From positions 33,467-97,466 of the forward strand of contig NW_025931820.1 in assembly GCF_000764305.2 (NCBI RefSeq): a DNA stretch of 64,000 nucleotides, written 5' to 3'. Positions 24,600 through 36,992 of the stretch are shown piece after piece. This stretch comes from Hyalella azteca (lineage: Eukaryota; Arthropoda; Malacostraca; Amphipoda; Hyalellidae). Positions within the stretch are counted from its first letter, which is position 1. Each line of letters opens with the position of its first letter. The notes under the pieces were generated by a model. That model did no database searches. It saw only the letters and a program-made list of their open reading frames with translations, and had not been told where the DNA came from. A program made the translations under genes and the position numbers.

Positions 24600-24850
24600 T
24601 TGGGTTTAGAAGCCGCGATTCTGTGGCACTGCGGCCAATATGAGGCTCGTCTCACGCTAGCCGCCCATTAAAGGGTGCTCGCTCCCGCCTCACGCCGACG
24701 CTAAGCGAAATTGTTTACAAATACGCGCCACTTTGAGGGGAACGCCGCTGGGTTTTAGAGGGAAACGCTGCTCGAGACGCGTGTTGCGGCGACGGTAATA
24801 GTGCAGCGTTGAGGGTGAGACACCGACATTGCCTGGCGTAAAGATGAGCT
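24600..24850. promoter_or_regulatory. CpG-rich block, possible promoter or first-exon region
   Basis: About 200 bp are clearly GC- and CpG-rich against an AT-rich background (GCCGCCCATTAAAGGG, CGCCTCACGCCGACGC, CGAGACGCGTGTTGCGGCGA). A donor-like GTTGAGGGTGAGAC follows at 24808-24821. No open frame or downstream exon could be tied to it, so a promoter/5'-exon reading is only one possibility. A GC-rich mobile element fragment is another. Confidence 0.25.
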
Positions 24851-25468
24851 GAGGGGAGGGAGTAGTGAGGGCTTGGGTTAGGGAGGGAGAAATGAAAATG
24901 AAAGGTTAGATGGTTTGTGGGAGAAGAAATGTGAAAGAATAGAGGGAGAAAAGTAGAAATAATTATCAGGCGGAATAACTGATGAGCTTTTGGAAATTAT
25001 ATAAATTAATTGCTGGAGGAAAGGTTTACGAAAACACGAGAACTGACGGAAACTGGAGAGGGAAAGAGGTAGAAAATCAATTAAATTTATGGAATGTTAA
25101 GGAAAGAGATGATTGGAAAGGTAGAAATGAGATTCAGAAACCGAGAGGGAATATTGGACATCATTATAAGACACTGAATTGAGGGAACTGTTGAAATAAT
25201 TAGAATTGAAGACGAAGAATTCTTCTGGTGTAATGTCTAATGTGTGCGGGCGCGGGGAACCTTTAGCTGGCATAGCAGTAATGTTTTGAGTCTAGAGGGT
25301 AACTGAACTAAAATCGAACTCCAAATGGGTTTCGGGAGAGCTCACCTATAACAATTGTGCAGCTTGTATAGTGGGGAGTGGCTGCTTGGGAACCAAGTCT
25401 CAGGTATTGGAAGATTTCTCGAGTGGAACTTCTGATCATGCGATGTGCGAGTGCGGGTGTGGGCTACG

Positions 25469-25615
25469 TAGAGGTGGGCAAAAGCGCGCTACATGTAGCG
25501 GCCTCTAATAGCGGCCGCTACATTTTCAGTAGCAGTATCGGCGCTATATTTAAGCAATTGCATGTAGCGGCAGCGGTAGCGGCGCTACATTTGAAAGTAG
25601 CGCTGCCCAGCTCTG
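25469..25615. mobile_element. hAT-like MITE candidate
   Basis: The left end reads TAGAGGTGGGCAAAAGCGCG and the right end CGCTGCCCAGCTCTG, imperfect terminal inverted repeats of the CAGAGGTGGGC type common in hAT elements. Between them are repeated TAGCGGC/GCCGCTA sub-terminal motifs on both strands. The flanks (GGCTACGT and GGTACGTG) give only an imperfect 8-bp target duplication. No transposase is present. Confidence 0.55.
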
Positions 25616-26224
25616 GTACGTGCTACGTGATATCCCCAGTAATTTGACCAAAACTTCTCATCCAGTTTTAGGATGAAGTCTGCTGATACCCGCTGGCCAC
25701 TTCCAGTTGCGTAGTAAAATTTGATGTCGATCATGGTCGGAGAAGTATGCATCGGAAAATTGTATGTAAAAATATTTCTTGGCGAGGAAGAGTACCGTTA
25801 TTCCCTTCATATAAGTATAGTCAAAAAAAGTCATGATAATCGGCTCATTCAGCATGCTGGAATATGGCGCGTGTACGGCAAACGAAATAATTTGCTTATT
25901 CGGCGAACAAAATCATTAATTCACAAGGAGTACGATTAAATTGATGCGCCTTTACTGCTGGTAACCTAACAATGACATACGTTGATAAGCACTGGTACTA
26001 ACTGAATGGTTAGTATGGTACATTGATTGCAGTAAACAGGAATAAGAAGGTGCTTTAATTACATGCTTGTTGAGAATCCATCAATTTGTCTCCCCGCGGA
26101 TGCTTGTCTTTCAAAAGGTTTTTGCGGATCATTTCCTGTTTTTGGACAATTTCCCACGTCCGTGCAAAGTCACCTGTGCCTGTACATCCTGCAGGCGGCC
26201 TGTCTAACCCCAATGGATTTAATC
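25616..26224. other. No gene seen
   Basis: Open frames on both strands (25658-25939, 26063-26272) show no recognisable family and no convincing splice partners. Confidence 0.4.
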
Positions 26225-26345
26225 AACTCGACAGCCACACAAAAAAATCAATGGGTCAGATTGTCCAAATAGAGAAACTTTTTCTGCGTGTAGCACTGAT
26301 ACGTCTTTTGCCGAGCAAAACTGGGTCAGGATGACCCAAACAAGG
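26225..26345 (+). repeat. Diverged copy of the dispersed repeat seen at 1 and 3395
   Basis: It shares with 3395-3530 the same order of motifs: a CACAC...AAAT-A-TGGGTCA start, TGTCCAAA, and an exact GTAGCACTGATACG (39-52, 3455-3468 and 26290-26303). The AAACTG..T...GATGAC phrase follows. Here it also shows a GGGTCAGGATGACCC inverted pair. A still weaker relative may lie at 27530-27620. The family is unidentified. Confidence 0.6.
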
Positions 26346-29090
26346 GCAAGAAGTAAATCGCTATTTTGCTAACTTTAATGAATGTGATAATAATTCCGAC
26401 TAAAAATGCACGCGGTCTAGAGCTCATCGGTGAAAAGTAGTGACTAATTAGGGAATTTTTCGATGAAGTCACGAAGTTGTTCAAACGAAATCAGATTAAA
26501 GTTTATAAGGGAAAAAATTTTGGTTAATTAACTATAGTCGGAGATGAAATGTAGATTTGAACGCGCATGACGTCTTCTCGGCAGATACGACCACAGAAAT
26601 ATCTTTGCCATTGACAGGTTTTGCTCATTTAGCAGCCAAACCGCAAGTTTTATTCAGCAGAGAAATATTTATGCTGTTTGTCGCCAATATATTTTTTAAC
26701 ATCGAAGCCATGGGCTAACACATGGTCTCAAATTGAACTGAACTAATCAAAGCAGTTCAAATTTCAGAATAGTTTCTTTCATAAGCGAGTATTTTATTCT
26801 GAATGAAACCAAACGAATGAAACTAGCCAAATGATAAAATTAATAAAGGTTTACCGATTATTGTTCAAGAAAAAGGGGATTTACGTTCTGAAAAAGCAGA
26901 ACTATTACCAAATCAGATTTAAGTTTCACGCACTTGTTGTTTTCGTTAAAAATTCACGCTGCGTATACGTATGACTCGCGGATTTCCCTACATCAAGGTT
27001 AGAACCAAATCTAGACTGCACTCGAAAATTACAAAACCAATTTTAATGATCGTCTTCTCGATTTTTTAATTGCGTGTACAGTTAGGATCTATACGCGATC
27101 AAGTCATGTAATACATTAAACGAACCAGGTGAGAAACCATCGAAGGATTTTTATCGTCATTGAACAGAGAAGAACTTGTCCGGGATCTAACGATTCACTG
27201 CTTTCAAACGGGAGATGTAGGGGTAAACAGGATATATGTAAGTATATTCCTACAAGCATTATTAATGAATAAAAACAATGATGTGACAATTTTTCCTCTT
27301 AGGATGGTATTGTGATACGAAGGCAATAATATTTCTGTGACTTTTTTTAATTTGTTGAACTCATCATGCATGTATACATGGCTCAATAATCAGAATTTGA
27401 GTGTTATGTCCATGACAGTCGGTATAAACCAGTTAAACTAAAGATTAAAAGAAGTAACCTGGCAACCGTAGATGGCATAAGAATTCCAGGCTTAACTCAC
27501 ACAAAAAATTCAAAATTTTGAAAACTGTTCTTTCAAATCATTGACACACTCCCTTTTTGAAGGTAATACTCTCACATAAAGCGTCTTTTCTCTGCTTAAA
27601 CTTGTACGTTATCAGAACTTATCTATTTTTACAACACTTCTCTTTAACTTCACATCTTGTTGTTGTTGTTTGTTTGTCTGCTACACATCTCATAATAGAT
27701 ATTTAAGACACTTCTTCCTGTCCAATAGATCTGAAATTTTGAACACTTGCGTAAAGTTGGAGACAAAGCTTGAATCAATTGACAGAACAAATAATAATAA
27801 AAATGTAAAACAATTTTGAAATAATAAAGAAAAAAATTTTTTTAAATATTCAAAAGTAAAATAAGAAATTCATAGTACATGTGTAGCATCGGAGGTACTG
27901 GCCTCTTTAGAAGCGTTGTATTTAAAAAGTAATTTTTACACGCATATTATTCCCCTATATATGAACGCAGCAAGAGGCAGTCCCGCAGCCATAGATGACG
28001 CGTCAGTCTGCAGCCAATGGATTGGCCACGCCACCATTGTTTCCGAGGAAGAACCTGAAGGGCCTTACCATCGCCATTCAAATTGAGGCTTTATGAAGCC
28101 CTGCTTGGCATGCAGAGGTGATCATCTCGACGCTATTAATGCCAAATTAAAGCTCTCTGAAGCGGCCAAGCTAACGAGGCGGCTGCGGCCTCGATATTTT
28201 CGATGGACACCTACAGCGGGTGGTCCCAGACACGAGCCCTCGGGTGAGACCGCGGGTGATGGACGGGGCGCAATACTCTGCTGGGGCTCCTTACCGACGG
28301 CCGGTTGAAAATAGGAGTTTAATTCCCCCTCTGAATACCCGTTCTATTGTTATTTTGATGGGGCATATTATTCGTTCTGTGCATCGGAACTTTTTTAAAC
28401 GTACTTTTCTTAATATATTTCATGGACTATTTCTGACCAGGGATAATAATCCGGTGAGCAAATGAATGTTTGGTGATAAGATTATTGGATTTAATCATGC
28501 AGCGAGTGCGATTTATCACTTATCTATAATCATTTCGATAGGGGGATAAACCCGTTCTTAAAACATCAAAAGAGAACTGATTTCGATGGAAACTACAGTT
28601 ACCTGGTAACGAATAATCTGTACGCAGATACACATGTTTTTATGCATGTTAATATGGAGGGAATTATCGCTATCAAGAAAATCGATTTTCACAGAAGTAG
28701 GATTTCAAGTGAGTGGAGTGTGGGAATTATATCATCTCTCTGTGTTTGTTGGGGGCTTTCTTTTAGAAGCATGTGCATCACAACAGGATGTTCGAGGTGT
28801 GAGTTTATTTGCATACACGTGAGAAGACGTCAAAACACAGGAAATGATGAACAAAACTCCTCTCTCCGAGCCGGAACAATTTCTGCTCCGTTCTTGGATG
28901 ATCCGCAACCTGATAGTCTGTGCGCAATCGGCTGTAACGAGGTATGCAAGACCTATCCATCAGTATAGTGAATTAGGGCTAGTTTAATACAATAAAATAC
29001 TTGGTGATGTCCGTTGGAATTGATTCAAAATCGCTTTCATATTGACAGTACATTTAATATTGATTAAAATTCAATCGCTATGTGAGTATA
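26346..29090. other. Non-coding stretch, no gene supported
   Basis: GC content rises at 27960-28310 but frames there (such as 28093-28308) show no family resemblance. At 28820-28945 two frames are open between an acceptor-like CAAAACACAG and a donor-like GAGGTATGC. They conflict with each other and neither is recognisable. Confidence 0.4.
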
Positions 29091-29476
29091 CAGTGGGGGG
29101 AAATAAATATTCGTACACTTGAAAAATCGTATTTTAATGTATGTAAGTACACAAACTTAACAGGAAAAGTGATTTAAATCATGTATAAAGACGCATAGTA
29201 TTAAAAAATACTATCAAAAGAAATTAAATCTCAACGCAACAAAAAACAATGCAACATGTTCACTTTTCGGGTGAAAAAAGTATTCGTACAAAACAATAAA
29301 AAAGTGAACATGTTGCATTGTTTTTTGTTGCATTGAGATTTAATTTCTTTTGATAGTATTTTTGAATACTATGCGTCTCTATACATAATTTAAATCCTTT
29401 TTCCTGTTAAGTTTGTGTACTTACATACATTAAAATACGATTTTTCAAGTGTACGAATATTTATTTCCCCCCACTG
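29091..29476. mobile_element. Palindromic Tc1/mariner-type MITE
   Basis: The element starts CAGTGGGGGGAAATAAATAT and ends with the inverse, and is flanked by TA on both sides (29089-29090 and 29477-29478), the Tc1/mariner target-site duplication. The arms (29091-29267 and 29300-29476, 177 bp each) are nearly perfect inverted copies with only a few mismatches. Only a 32-bp loop separates them. There is no transposase frame, so it is non-autonomous. The TATTCGTACA phrase of the terminus recurs inside the loop. Confidence 0.93.
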
Positions 29477-29719
29477 TAGATACGGTAAACGATATTATTG
29501 CCTATCCATCATTGATTAATGGATTAACGAATTAATTAATAATTAATTCATAGTGAATTAAGGCTGCAACGCTTAATTAAAAAGCATTTAGGAACGAATG
29601 AGTGGGTGCATGCGGTATTGTACTGCAATATATTTTTTTATGTCTGAGATCCATGGGGCAAGCTTTACAGATAAATTTATTATCGAAGTTAATTTTTTGA
29701 CCATTTTACTCGTTCAAAT

Positions 29720-30025
29720 TCTGCATAGTGAATGCGCAGTATAGATGTGAACGCATTTACGGACACGCATAAATACGTCCCGAATGCACAGTGAAAATTT
29801 TTAACTCATTTACGGACACAACTATATAAAAGCGTCCAGAAAGCGCAGTGATGATGTCAACACATTTAAAAATGCGTCTAAATGTGTACTAAATGCTGAG
29901 TATTGATGCCAGCACATCAAAAAATACGTCGAAATGCGTATTGAATGTGGAGAGCAGATGCCCACTAATTAAAAAATGCGCCTAAATGCATACTGAATGC
30001 GCAGTGTAGATGTCGAAACATCTAT
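29720..30025. repeat. Degenerate ~55-60-bp repeat, about 5 copies
   Basis: Recurring order: AATGCGCAGT, (T)AGATGT(C/G)AACGCAT, TTTA(A/C)(A/G)(A/G)A, ATGCGTCTAAATGCGTACT. Copies are strongly diverged and frames are closed. Confidence 0.75.
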
Positions 30026-31284
30026 GCCTAAATGCGCTTGAGTGCGTGAAATGCTCATGAGAATGCGTAATGCCAAACAACTTCATACATTCTGACTCCA
30101 AACATAAACTTACGTAAGCACTCGCTAAATGAGCTTTAATGGTGTCTTGAATACCAACCACTTCGTTTCCAACATGGAAACTCGAACTAAAAGAACACTC
30201 ACTCATGTTGTGTAAAATCTTCAGTTTTCGCTATGAAAATTTATTTTAAAAGCAATTGCTTCTCTGTATAATGTTTACAATTATTAATTAGGATATACCA
30301 AATTTTGTCTTCGGATACACCTAACCTTAAAACGTTGATAAAATACTAACATTTTGCTAATTATCAGCACTAAAAGGATTGAAACATTCCCGAATATGTA
30401 GGTACAAAACAAGTTCATACGTTAAACGTTAGCGCTCCATTAAAAGATTAGAGGACTATTTTAGCTAAAACATTCGCTAGTTCTGCACAACATCTACGAC
30501 CGTTGCTATCACAGCTAAGTATCATCAACGTTTAAGTTTGGCTTCAAGAATTTATACGTAGGCTGTTTAGATCATTCTGGTCGCTATCAATAAGCTCGAA
30601 TGTCAAACAACCTGCTGCTTGTTGGTGTGCTGAGTTTGCGTTTGCGCTTATAGTTTGGCATTCATGTGTTCTCTGACACCATTTCTTCATTTTATACTTA
30701 CTTATTTTTTTATCGATGCAATGTTTTCTGTATATTAATGATAGATGCATATAACACATATTTACCTATGTTTAAATCCAAAGTTATGTACAAAATATGT
30801 TTAATCCTGGTTCGAGAATTTTTTTCCTAGCCAAAATACGGTGAAGTATCATTAATTTTGTTAAAAATTGCAGATTTTCTAATTTTAAAGCAATTAAGGA
30901 AAGTTCCTGTCGTCTCTTCAGTTTGCTTTATCAGAATCAACTTAGTGTGATATACCATGTCCATCAGCTGACGGTGGCTGTTGTCGCCGGGCCGCTAAAC
31001 CTGTTAAATTTTCCTCTCAAATCACAGAGCTTATGTTTACCCGGGAGCATCAACACGATGGACAGTGTTTAGCGTGTATCCCAAGCGAGATGAGCTGCTT
31101 GCTTAGAACTTGTTTCATAATGACGCGATTTAGGGACCTCCTGTTGACTTTTGGCGCGTCGAGACGATTTTTCTTCGTTTTATCTCCCCATACACTGGGT
31201 TGCGCTGAGCTCTATGGCTTCTTTGAGACCTGAAACAAAACCAGGCAGTGTTTGTTTAGACGCTGCCCTTATCTCACCATAAAG
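30026..31284. other. Non-coding stretch, no gene seen
   Basis: Open frames at 29982-30206, 30544-30759 and 31033-31233 lack homology signs. No RNA gene or array was found. Confidence 0.5.
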
Positions 31285-31562
31285 TGCGCACCGCTGGTAC
31301 GCTGTGGTGCGTTGTGCTGGTACGCTGTGGTGCGTTGTCCTGGTGCTTGTGGTGCGTCGTCCTGGCGCTTGTGGTGCGTTGTCCTGGTGCTTGTGGTGCG
31401 TTGTCCTGGTGCTTGTGGTGCATTGTCCTGGTGCTTGTGGTGCATTGTCCTGGTGCTTGTGGTGCATTGTCCTGGTGCTTGTGGTGCATTGTCCTGGTGC
31501 TTGTGGTGCGTTGTCCTGGTGCTTGTGGTGCGTTGTCCTGGTGCTTGTGGTGCGCTATCCCG
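31285..31562. repeat. 22-bp GT-rich minisatellite, about 12 copies
   Basis: The unit is GTCCTGGTGCTTGTGGTGCG plus TT, with GCG/GCA variants. Because 22 is not a multiple of 3 and the unit lacks stops, all frames on both strands remain open. None of the 71-152-codon frames is a gene. Confidence 0.94.
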
Positions 31563-32224
31563 GCGCCGGCTCTTCATGATACGCATGCACGCATGCACCG
31601 GTGCACCGCCAGTGTCGCGATCGCTCAGTTTCTCGAGCGTATCACCTGAACTAATTAGAAAATATTCTTTCCATACAATTTGTAGGCTTCATTTGGTGAA
31701 CGAATCATAAATCACTGAAAAATATTGCAATATACTAGTTGTTTCATAATTTTTTGTTCAGCTGAATGCATTCAATCTAGCAGCTCATGTAGACTCATAT
31801 TTTTCTACAAATTCTACATCCATACACAAATTTTATTAGCTTACGAAAATAAATCTTTAGTAGGGAGAATGGGATAAAATAGTTGATTATCTAATCTCAT
31901 ATTAATTAATAATAAATAGTATTTAGGAAATCCCTGGAAATTATAAAATTACTGATGAATTTCCTGAAGTCTTCCTGAATTAATTGTTCACCAGAGAGAA
32001 GTGGAAGTAAAGACACACTGTGTAGTTGTTTTTCTTTGTATATAGGAAGCGGCAGAGCATGTATACATGTATATATGTATACTTGTATACAGCGGGTTTC
32101 GGAGTAGTGGATGAGGAAGGCCTTGTTCTACTGACTCGTAAAGTTCAGCGAGGGCAGTCGACCCTCTCACGCAGGTCTGAGGCTCACAATAGAGGGACGG
32201 AGTCGAGTTACCTCAAATTCTGTT

Positions 32225-32705
32225 TCTTTTACCCTAAACTGTGTCTTTGTTCTTTTCTAAGTTCAGTCATAGTTCCACTCTAAATCAAGGCTTTCTTCTA
32301 CCCAAAACCCTGTTTCTTTTTACTCTATATCGTGTCTCTCTTCTACTATGTATCGTGTCTTTCTTCAACTCTGTATCGTGTCTTTTTTCTACCCTAAATC
32401 GTATCACTCTTAAACTCTATATCTTGTCTTTCTTCTACTCTGTATCGCGTCTTTTTTCTACCCTAAATCGTACCACTCTTAAACTCTATATCGTGTCTTT
32501 CTTCTACTCTGTATCGTGTCTTTTTTCTACCCTAAATCGTATCAATCTTGTACTCTATATCGAGTCTTTCTTCTACTTTGTATCGTGTCTTTCTTCCACT
32601 CTATATCATGTCTTTCTTCTACCCTAAATCGTATCACTCTTCTACTCTATATCGCGTCTTTCTTCTACTCTGTTTGGTGTCTTTCTTCTACCCTAAATCT
32701 TGCGT
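32225..32705. repeat. 23-bp pyrimidine-rich minisatellite, about 20 degenerate copies
   Basis: The unit resembles TCGTGTCTTTCTTCTACTCT plus GTA. A higher-order pattern of alternating sub-types (CTTCTACCCTAAATCGTATC, TCTTAAACTCTATATCGTG) is visible, with strong C/T bias on the + strand. Confidence 0.9.
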
Positions 32706-34122
32706 TTTTTTAAGCTCGACCACATGCAGGTGTCAAAAAGTTCGTCGCTCAAGCTGTCGGAAACGAGTGAGTGGATGTTCTCTTTTTGCACGTAGTTTCT
32801 TCATATCTAAAAAACTCGATATATATGGAGGTGTTCAAAGTTGTATTAGTTCCGTTCTGATTTGTAATGCCAACGTTGTGATCTTGTTGCATTCGTAGTG
32901 GTTTTAACCTCAGTATTGAGTACTCAATGTTCTAAATATTGATTGTTTTCTATTTAAAAAGTAAAAAACATTAAAAAATATTCTGCTATATTAATTAAGT
33001 ATTTACTCCACCGTAGTTTCCCTTAAAAATACCCGAAAAATCTACAGTTACACCTCTGCTATGCCCATATTTCAATTCATTTTCTATATCAGGCCTAGTA
33101 AATTCACAGTTCGCAGTAAACCAGGCTTCAAGCGCCTACTGTACCGCTCAATTAAATAACGATGAAATATGAGACCCAAATCTCTACATTAGCTAATCGG
33201 TTTTCGTTTTTAGCTTTTCCTTTTGATTACGGAACATTTTTGGCCGTGATTCATTCTATTCTAGAAAAATTTCATTTATTTGGCATTGAAAATAAGATGA
33301 AATGTAAAAATGATAGAAATGCATTAGCATAATAGAGAGCAAGAACCTTGGTCTTAACCTTAAAACATTAAAATCTGGTGTAGACAACTTATGTGCGTCT
33401 ATGCTTCAGATCCATAAATTATAAGGAAATTAATGCACAAACACATTCAGACACGGAGATTTGTGCTCGCTTGAAGACCTCACGATTTAAAAAAAAATCA
33501 GAAAATCTCGACAGCGGATTACTGATGCCGTCTGCTGCTAAAATCCGGCGTCTTCCGGTCGTTTAACATTGCCCTACCGATTTAGATAGTCATCAAATCA
33601 CTTATTAAAGTAAAACTAAAAATTGTCTTCATTCAATGAAGATTCCAGTGCTACTAGAACATTTTAAATTATTATTTTTGTAGTTAGTTTGGACACATTA
33701 ACAATCTGTAACCATACAGCCATACATAATATTTAATCACTTGTGATAAATCTTCGTTTAGTTCCTAACCGTGTATACCATCAAGATAAGGACTTTAATT
33801 TAATAGTGACTTTAAAGCTACTGAAATTTACAGATGATAACCGTGAGTTAAAAATTTATTTTTACAATAGGAAGAATATAATTACTGTTTATACTGCTTA
33901 TTACATATACAGCAATTGCTCAAAAATTCTTAAATATTTTTAGTGTATCATGTAATAAGTAATATGTGTTTATGGTTGATCAATCCACTTATTCTCAAAA
34001 TTCACTTATTTATAATAATAATAATAATAATAATAAGAAATAATCTTTGGTCTTCAATGAAACCTGCTTTAATTTATATAAATAGATGTAGAATGTGTGT
34101 TACTTAATATGCTGACTATACC
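32706..34122. other. AT-rich non-coding stretch with a (TAA)n run
   Basis: A TAA/ATA microsatellite of about 24 bp lies at 34013-34036. No gene is seen. Confidence 0.6.
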
Positions 34123-34915
34123 GCAGCGCAGTCCAGTGCAGGCTGCGCCGTGGCCGTGCAGTGTACAGGCGCCACAGCGCAGTCCAGCGCAGGCTGCGCC
34201 GTGACCGTGCAGCCTACGGCACCACAGCGCAGTCCAGTGCAGGCTGCGCCGTGGCCGTGCAGTCTACAGGCGCCACAACGCAGTCCAGCGCAGGCTGCGC
34301 CGTGACCGTGCAGTCTACAGGCGCCACAGCGCAGTCCAGTGCAGGCTGCGCCGTGGCCGTGCAGTCTACTACAGGCGCCACAGCGCAGTCCAGTGCAGGC
34401 TGCGCTGTGGCCGTGCAGCCTACAGGCGCCACAGCGCAGTCCAGTGCAGGCTGCGCCGTGGCCGTGCAGCCTACAGCACCACAGCGCAGTCCAGTGCAGG
34501 CTGCGTCGTGGCCGTGCAGTCTACAGGCGCCACAGCGCAGTCCAGTGCAGGCTGCGCCGTGGCCGTGCAGCCTACGGCACCACAGTGCAGTCTAGCGCAG
34601 GCTGCGCCGTGGCCGTTTAGTCTACGGCACAGCAGTGCAGTCCAGTGCAGGCTGCGCCGTGACCGTGCAGCCTACAGCCGAAGCAGCGCAGTCCAGTGCA
34701 GGCTGCGTCGTGGCCGTGCAGTCTACAGGCGCCACAGCGCAGTCCAGTGCAGGCTGCGCCGTGGCCGTGCAGTCTACAGGCGCCACAGCGCAGTCCAGCG
34801 CAGGCTGCGCCGTGGCGGTGCAGTCTACAGCACAACAGCGCAGTCCAATGCAGGCTGCGCCGTGGCGGTGTACAGGCGCCACAGCGACGCCACAGCGCAG
34901 TCCAGCGCAGGCTGG
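34123..34915. repeat. 51-bp GC-rich minisatellite, about 15-16 copies
   Basis: The unit is GCGCAGTCCAGTGCAGGCTG, then CGCCGTGGCCGTGCAGTCTA, then CAGGCGCCACA. The tail of the unit varies between CAGGCGCCACA, CGGCACCACA, CAGCCGAAGCA and CAGCACAACA. The base composition is strikingly GC-rich for this AT-rich region. The frames of 72-144 codons on both strands follow from 51 = 3 x 17 and are not supported as genes. Confidence 0.95.
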
Positions 34916-36990
34916 CCGATGTAAACAAACCGAGGGACTTGGCTAGAGTTTCAGCCAAACACGGCAAGCCGATCCGTGAGTGCGTATAAATAAAGCTGTA
35001 TAGACGGTGACTCACAGGCTCAAGACCGCCTCGAGAATATGCCTCATATGTTCTCCAATGTTAATACTTACACTGTGATCAAGGTTAGCCACGTGTAACT
35101 TTAGCCAAATCTAAACAAATCAGATAAAGTTAGATCAGTAAATTAGATTAGGGTGCTTGTAGCACGCAGATCATTCATTCGTTTGTCGTCGATTTCATTG
35201 CTGATTCAATAGATTTGTTAATGGCATGTAAAGAAGTACTTAATGAACGAAAATAAAATATGGTATGGTATGATTGATATTAATGCGATGATGCAGAAAT
35301 CGGAATTCCAAGCAATCTATAAAATTACAGAAAGCTACTAAGTCAAACGACCGCTAAACTCGTCGTTCTAACGGCAATTTATGTTGACCATTTATCTAAA
35401 TTAGTGTTGTTAATAAGAGGTCGACTAGATATATTGATGAGAACTTCACACCGCTTTTGGAAAGATACAATTTAATTCATTTGAGCGCTTCTCAAATAGT
35501 GGGTGACTTCTTCTCTTACCATTGAATTATTTCAGCTAATTAGTATGCTCCTAATTATTCATAACAGGTTTAGCTGCCGGCATTATGAAATAATTAGCAA
35601 GAATATTATCTCATTTCTTATATATTTAAATGAGTTTTACAGTTATAAAGGACACGTATCACACGCCAGCGATGAAAGTTGTGTTCTTGTAGGAAATCCT
35701 ATCGCGAACCTCAAAAAGAGTGCTCGTAATCGAGCTTTTTAAGGATTTTACACAGTCGAGTTTTGAATTTTTAAAAGTTTATTTAATTAATGAAAACAGA
35801 ACAAGGAACATTGGGAGGAAGCAGCAACGGCGCATCCACATATATGTAGTTAAGATTTCATTCATAACATGATCAAAAAGAAAATTGTTATTCATAAATT
35901 AGGATCTATCTGAAAAAATGCTACCACGAACCAATGCAGAACACATGAAAGATGTCAAAGGGAGTCATTTAAATTTTTCTACCATTCTATTTTCTATGGG
36001 TAAAGAATATAACTGATTAAAGTGGTGAAAGAAAATGAATAATGGAGTTTAAAATAACAAAACAAATTGAATTATTGATATTATTATTGTTGATACTTAA
36101 TATGATTATTATTAATTATTGATATTTATTATAGTTCTAATTGTAAAGTTCAGGGTCTATATCGTGAACGAAGAAAAAGAATGACAGGAAGCCTTGCATT
36201 TAATATCATTCATCTACATTGAATTTGGAGCAAAAAGATAATTTTTCTCGGTGAAAAATCTACAATTCAAAGGGAGTTCAATATTTGTTTGTAATCCAGG
36301 TTTTTTCGGTGGTTCCGTGAATCTTGATCTAATGGATCATGAACAATCAAATGACAAGATAAAAAATTGCGTGCCTAATTGGAGGATTGGAGTTCCGGTT
36401 CTGTGGTAAAATTTCAAATTTAATAATTTTCATTACGTATTCCTTTAATTTCGGCGGATTGCAAAGCAAAATTTTTTTTGTATTCTTTGATGATCTTTTG
36501 ATAAATTTGATTCTTCCAAATGGAAAATGGTATTGTCTTATTTCTAGGCGAAAATATTATTGGCAACAAGAATTGTATTGGCTTCATTAAAATGGAAATA
36601 GCATCGGCTTATTCCAAGTGGAAAATCAGCGATCATTGTGTATTTTGGTATATTATCAGCCATAATCAATTTTTTTTCTTTTTGTGGTAATGCATATATG
36701 CGCAGCACGTGAATTTGTTTTCATTTGTTAATAAGTAGGAGAAGTTATTTAAATGATGATTAAATCATTGAAAAATATCAATTATATTGGGTGTTGGCGC
36801 TCATGAATGTGTTCGAATTTAGTAAGACGGAAAATTTTGATTAGAAATTTTCGTAAATAATATGATAAAACAATTCATATAAGTGAGTCTTAAGATGTTT
36901 TGTTTGAAAACGTCAATGGAGCATTTCGAGTTACTTCATAAGCTGAGCGATTCTTGGTTCAACCTAAAGGAGATGAGCCTATATATACAG
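34916..36990. other. AT-rich non-coding stretch, no gene seen
   Basis: There are short ORFs only and no array, RNA gene or element end. Confidence 0.5.
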
Positions 36991-36992
36991 AA

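Noticed and set aside
28820..28945. Exon-like segment between acceptor- and donor-like sites
   Set aside because: Two frames are equally plausible and neither resembles a known protein. The splice-site context is too weak to call.
31180..31710. Six overlapping frames on both strands of 71-152 codons
   Set aside because: All derive from a stop-free 22-bp repeat. None has flanking coding sequence or splice sites.
34161..35015. Multiple Ala/Gln/Cys-rich frames on both strands
   Set aside because: They come from the 51-bp GC-rich minisatellite. Openness on both strands is a repeat effect.
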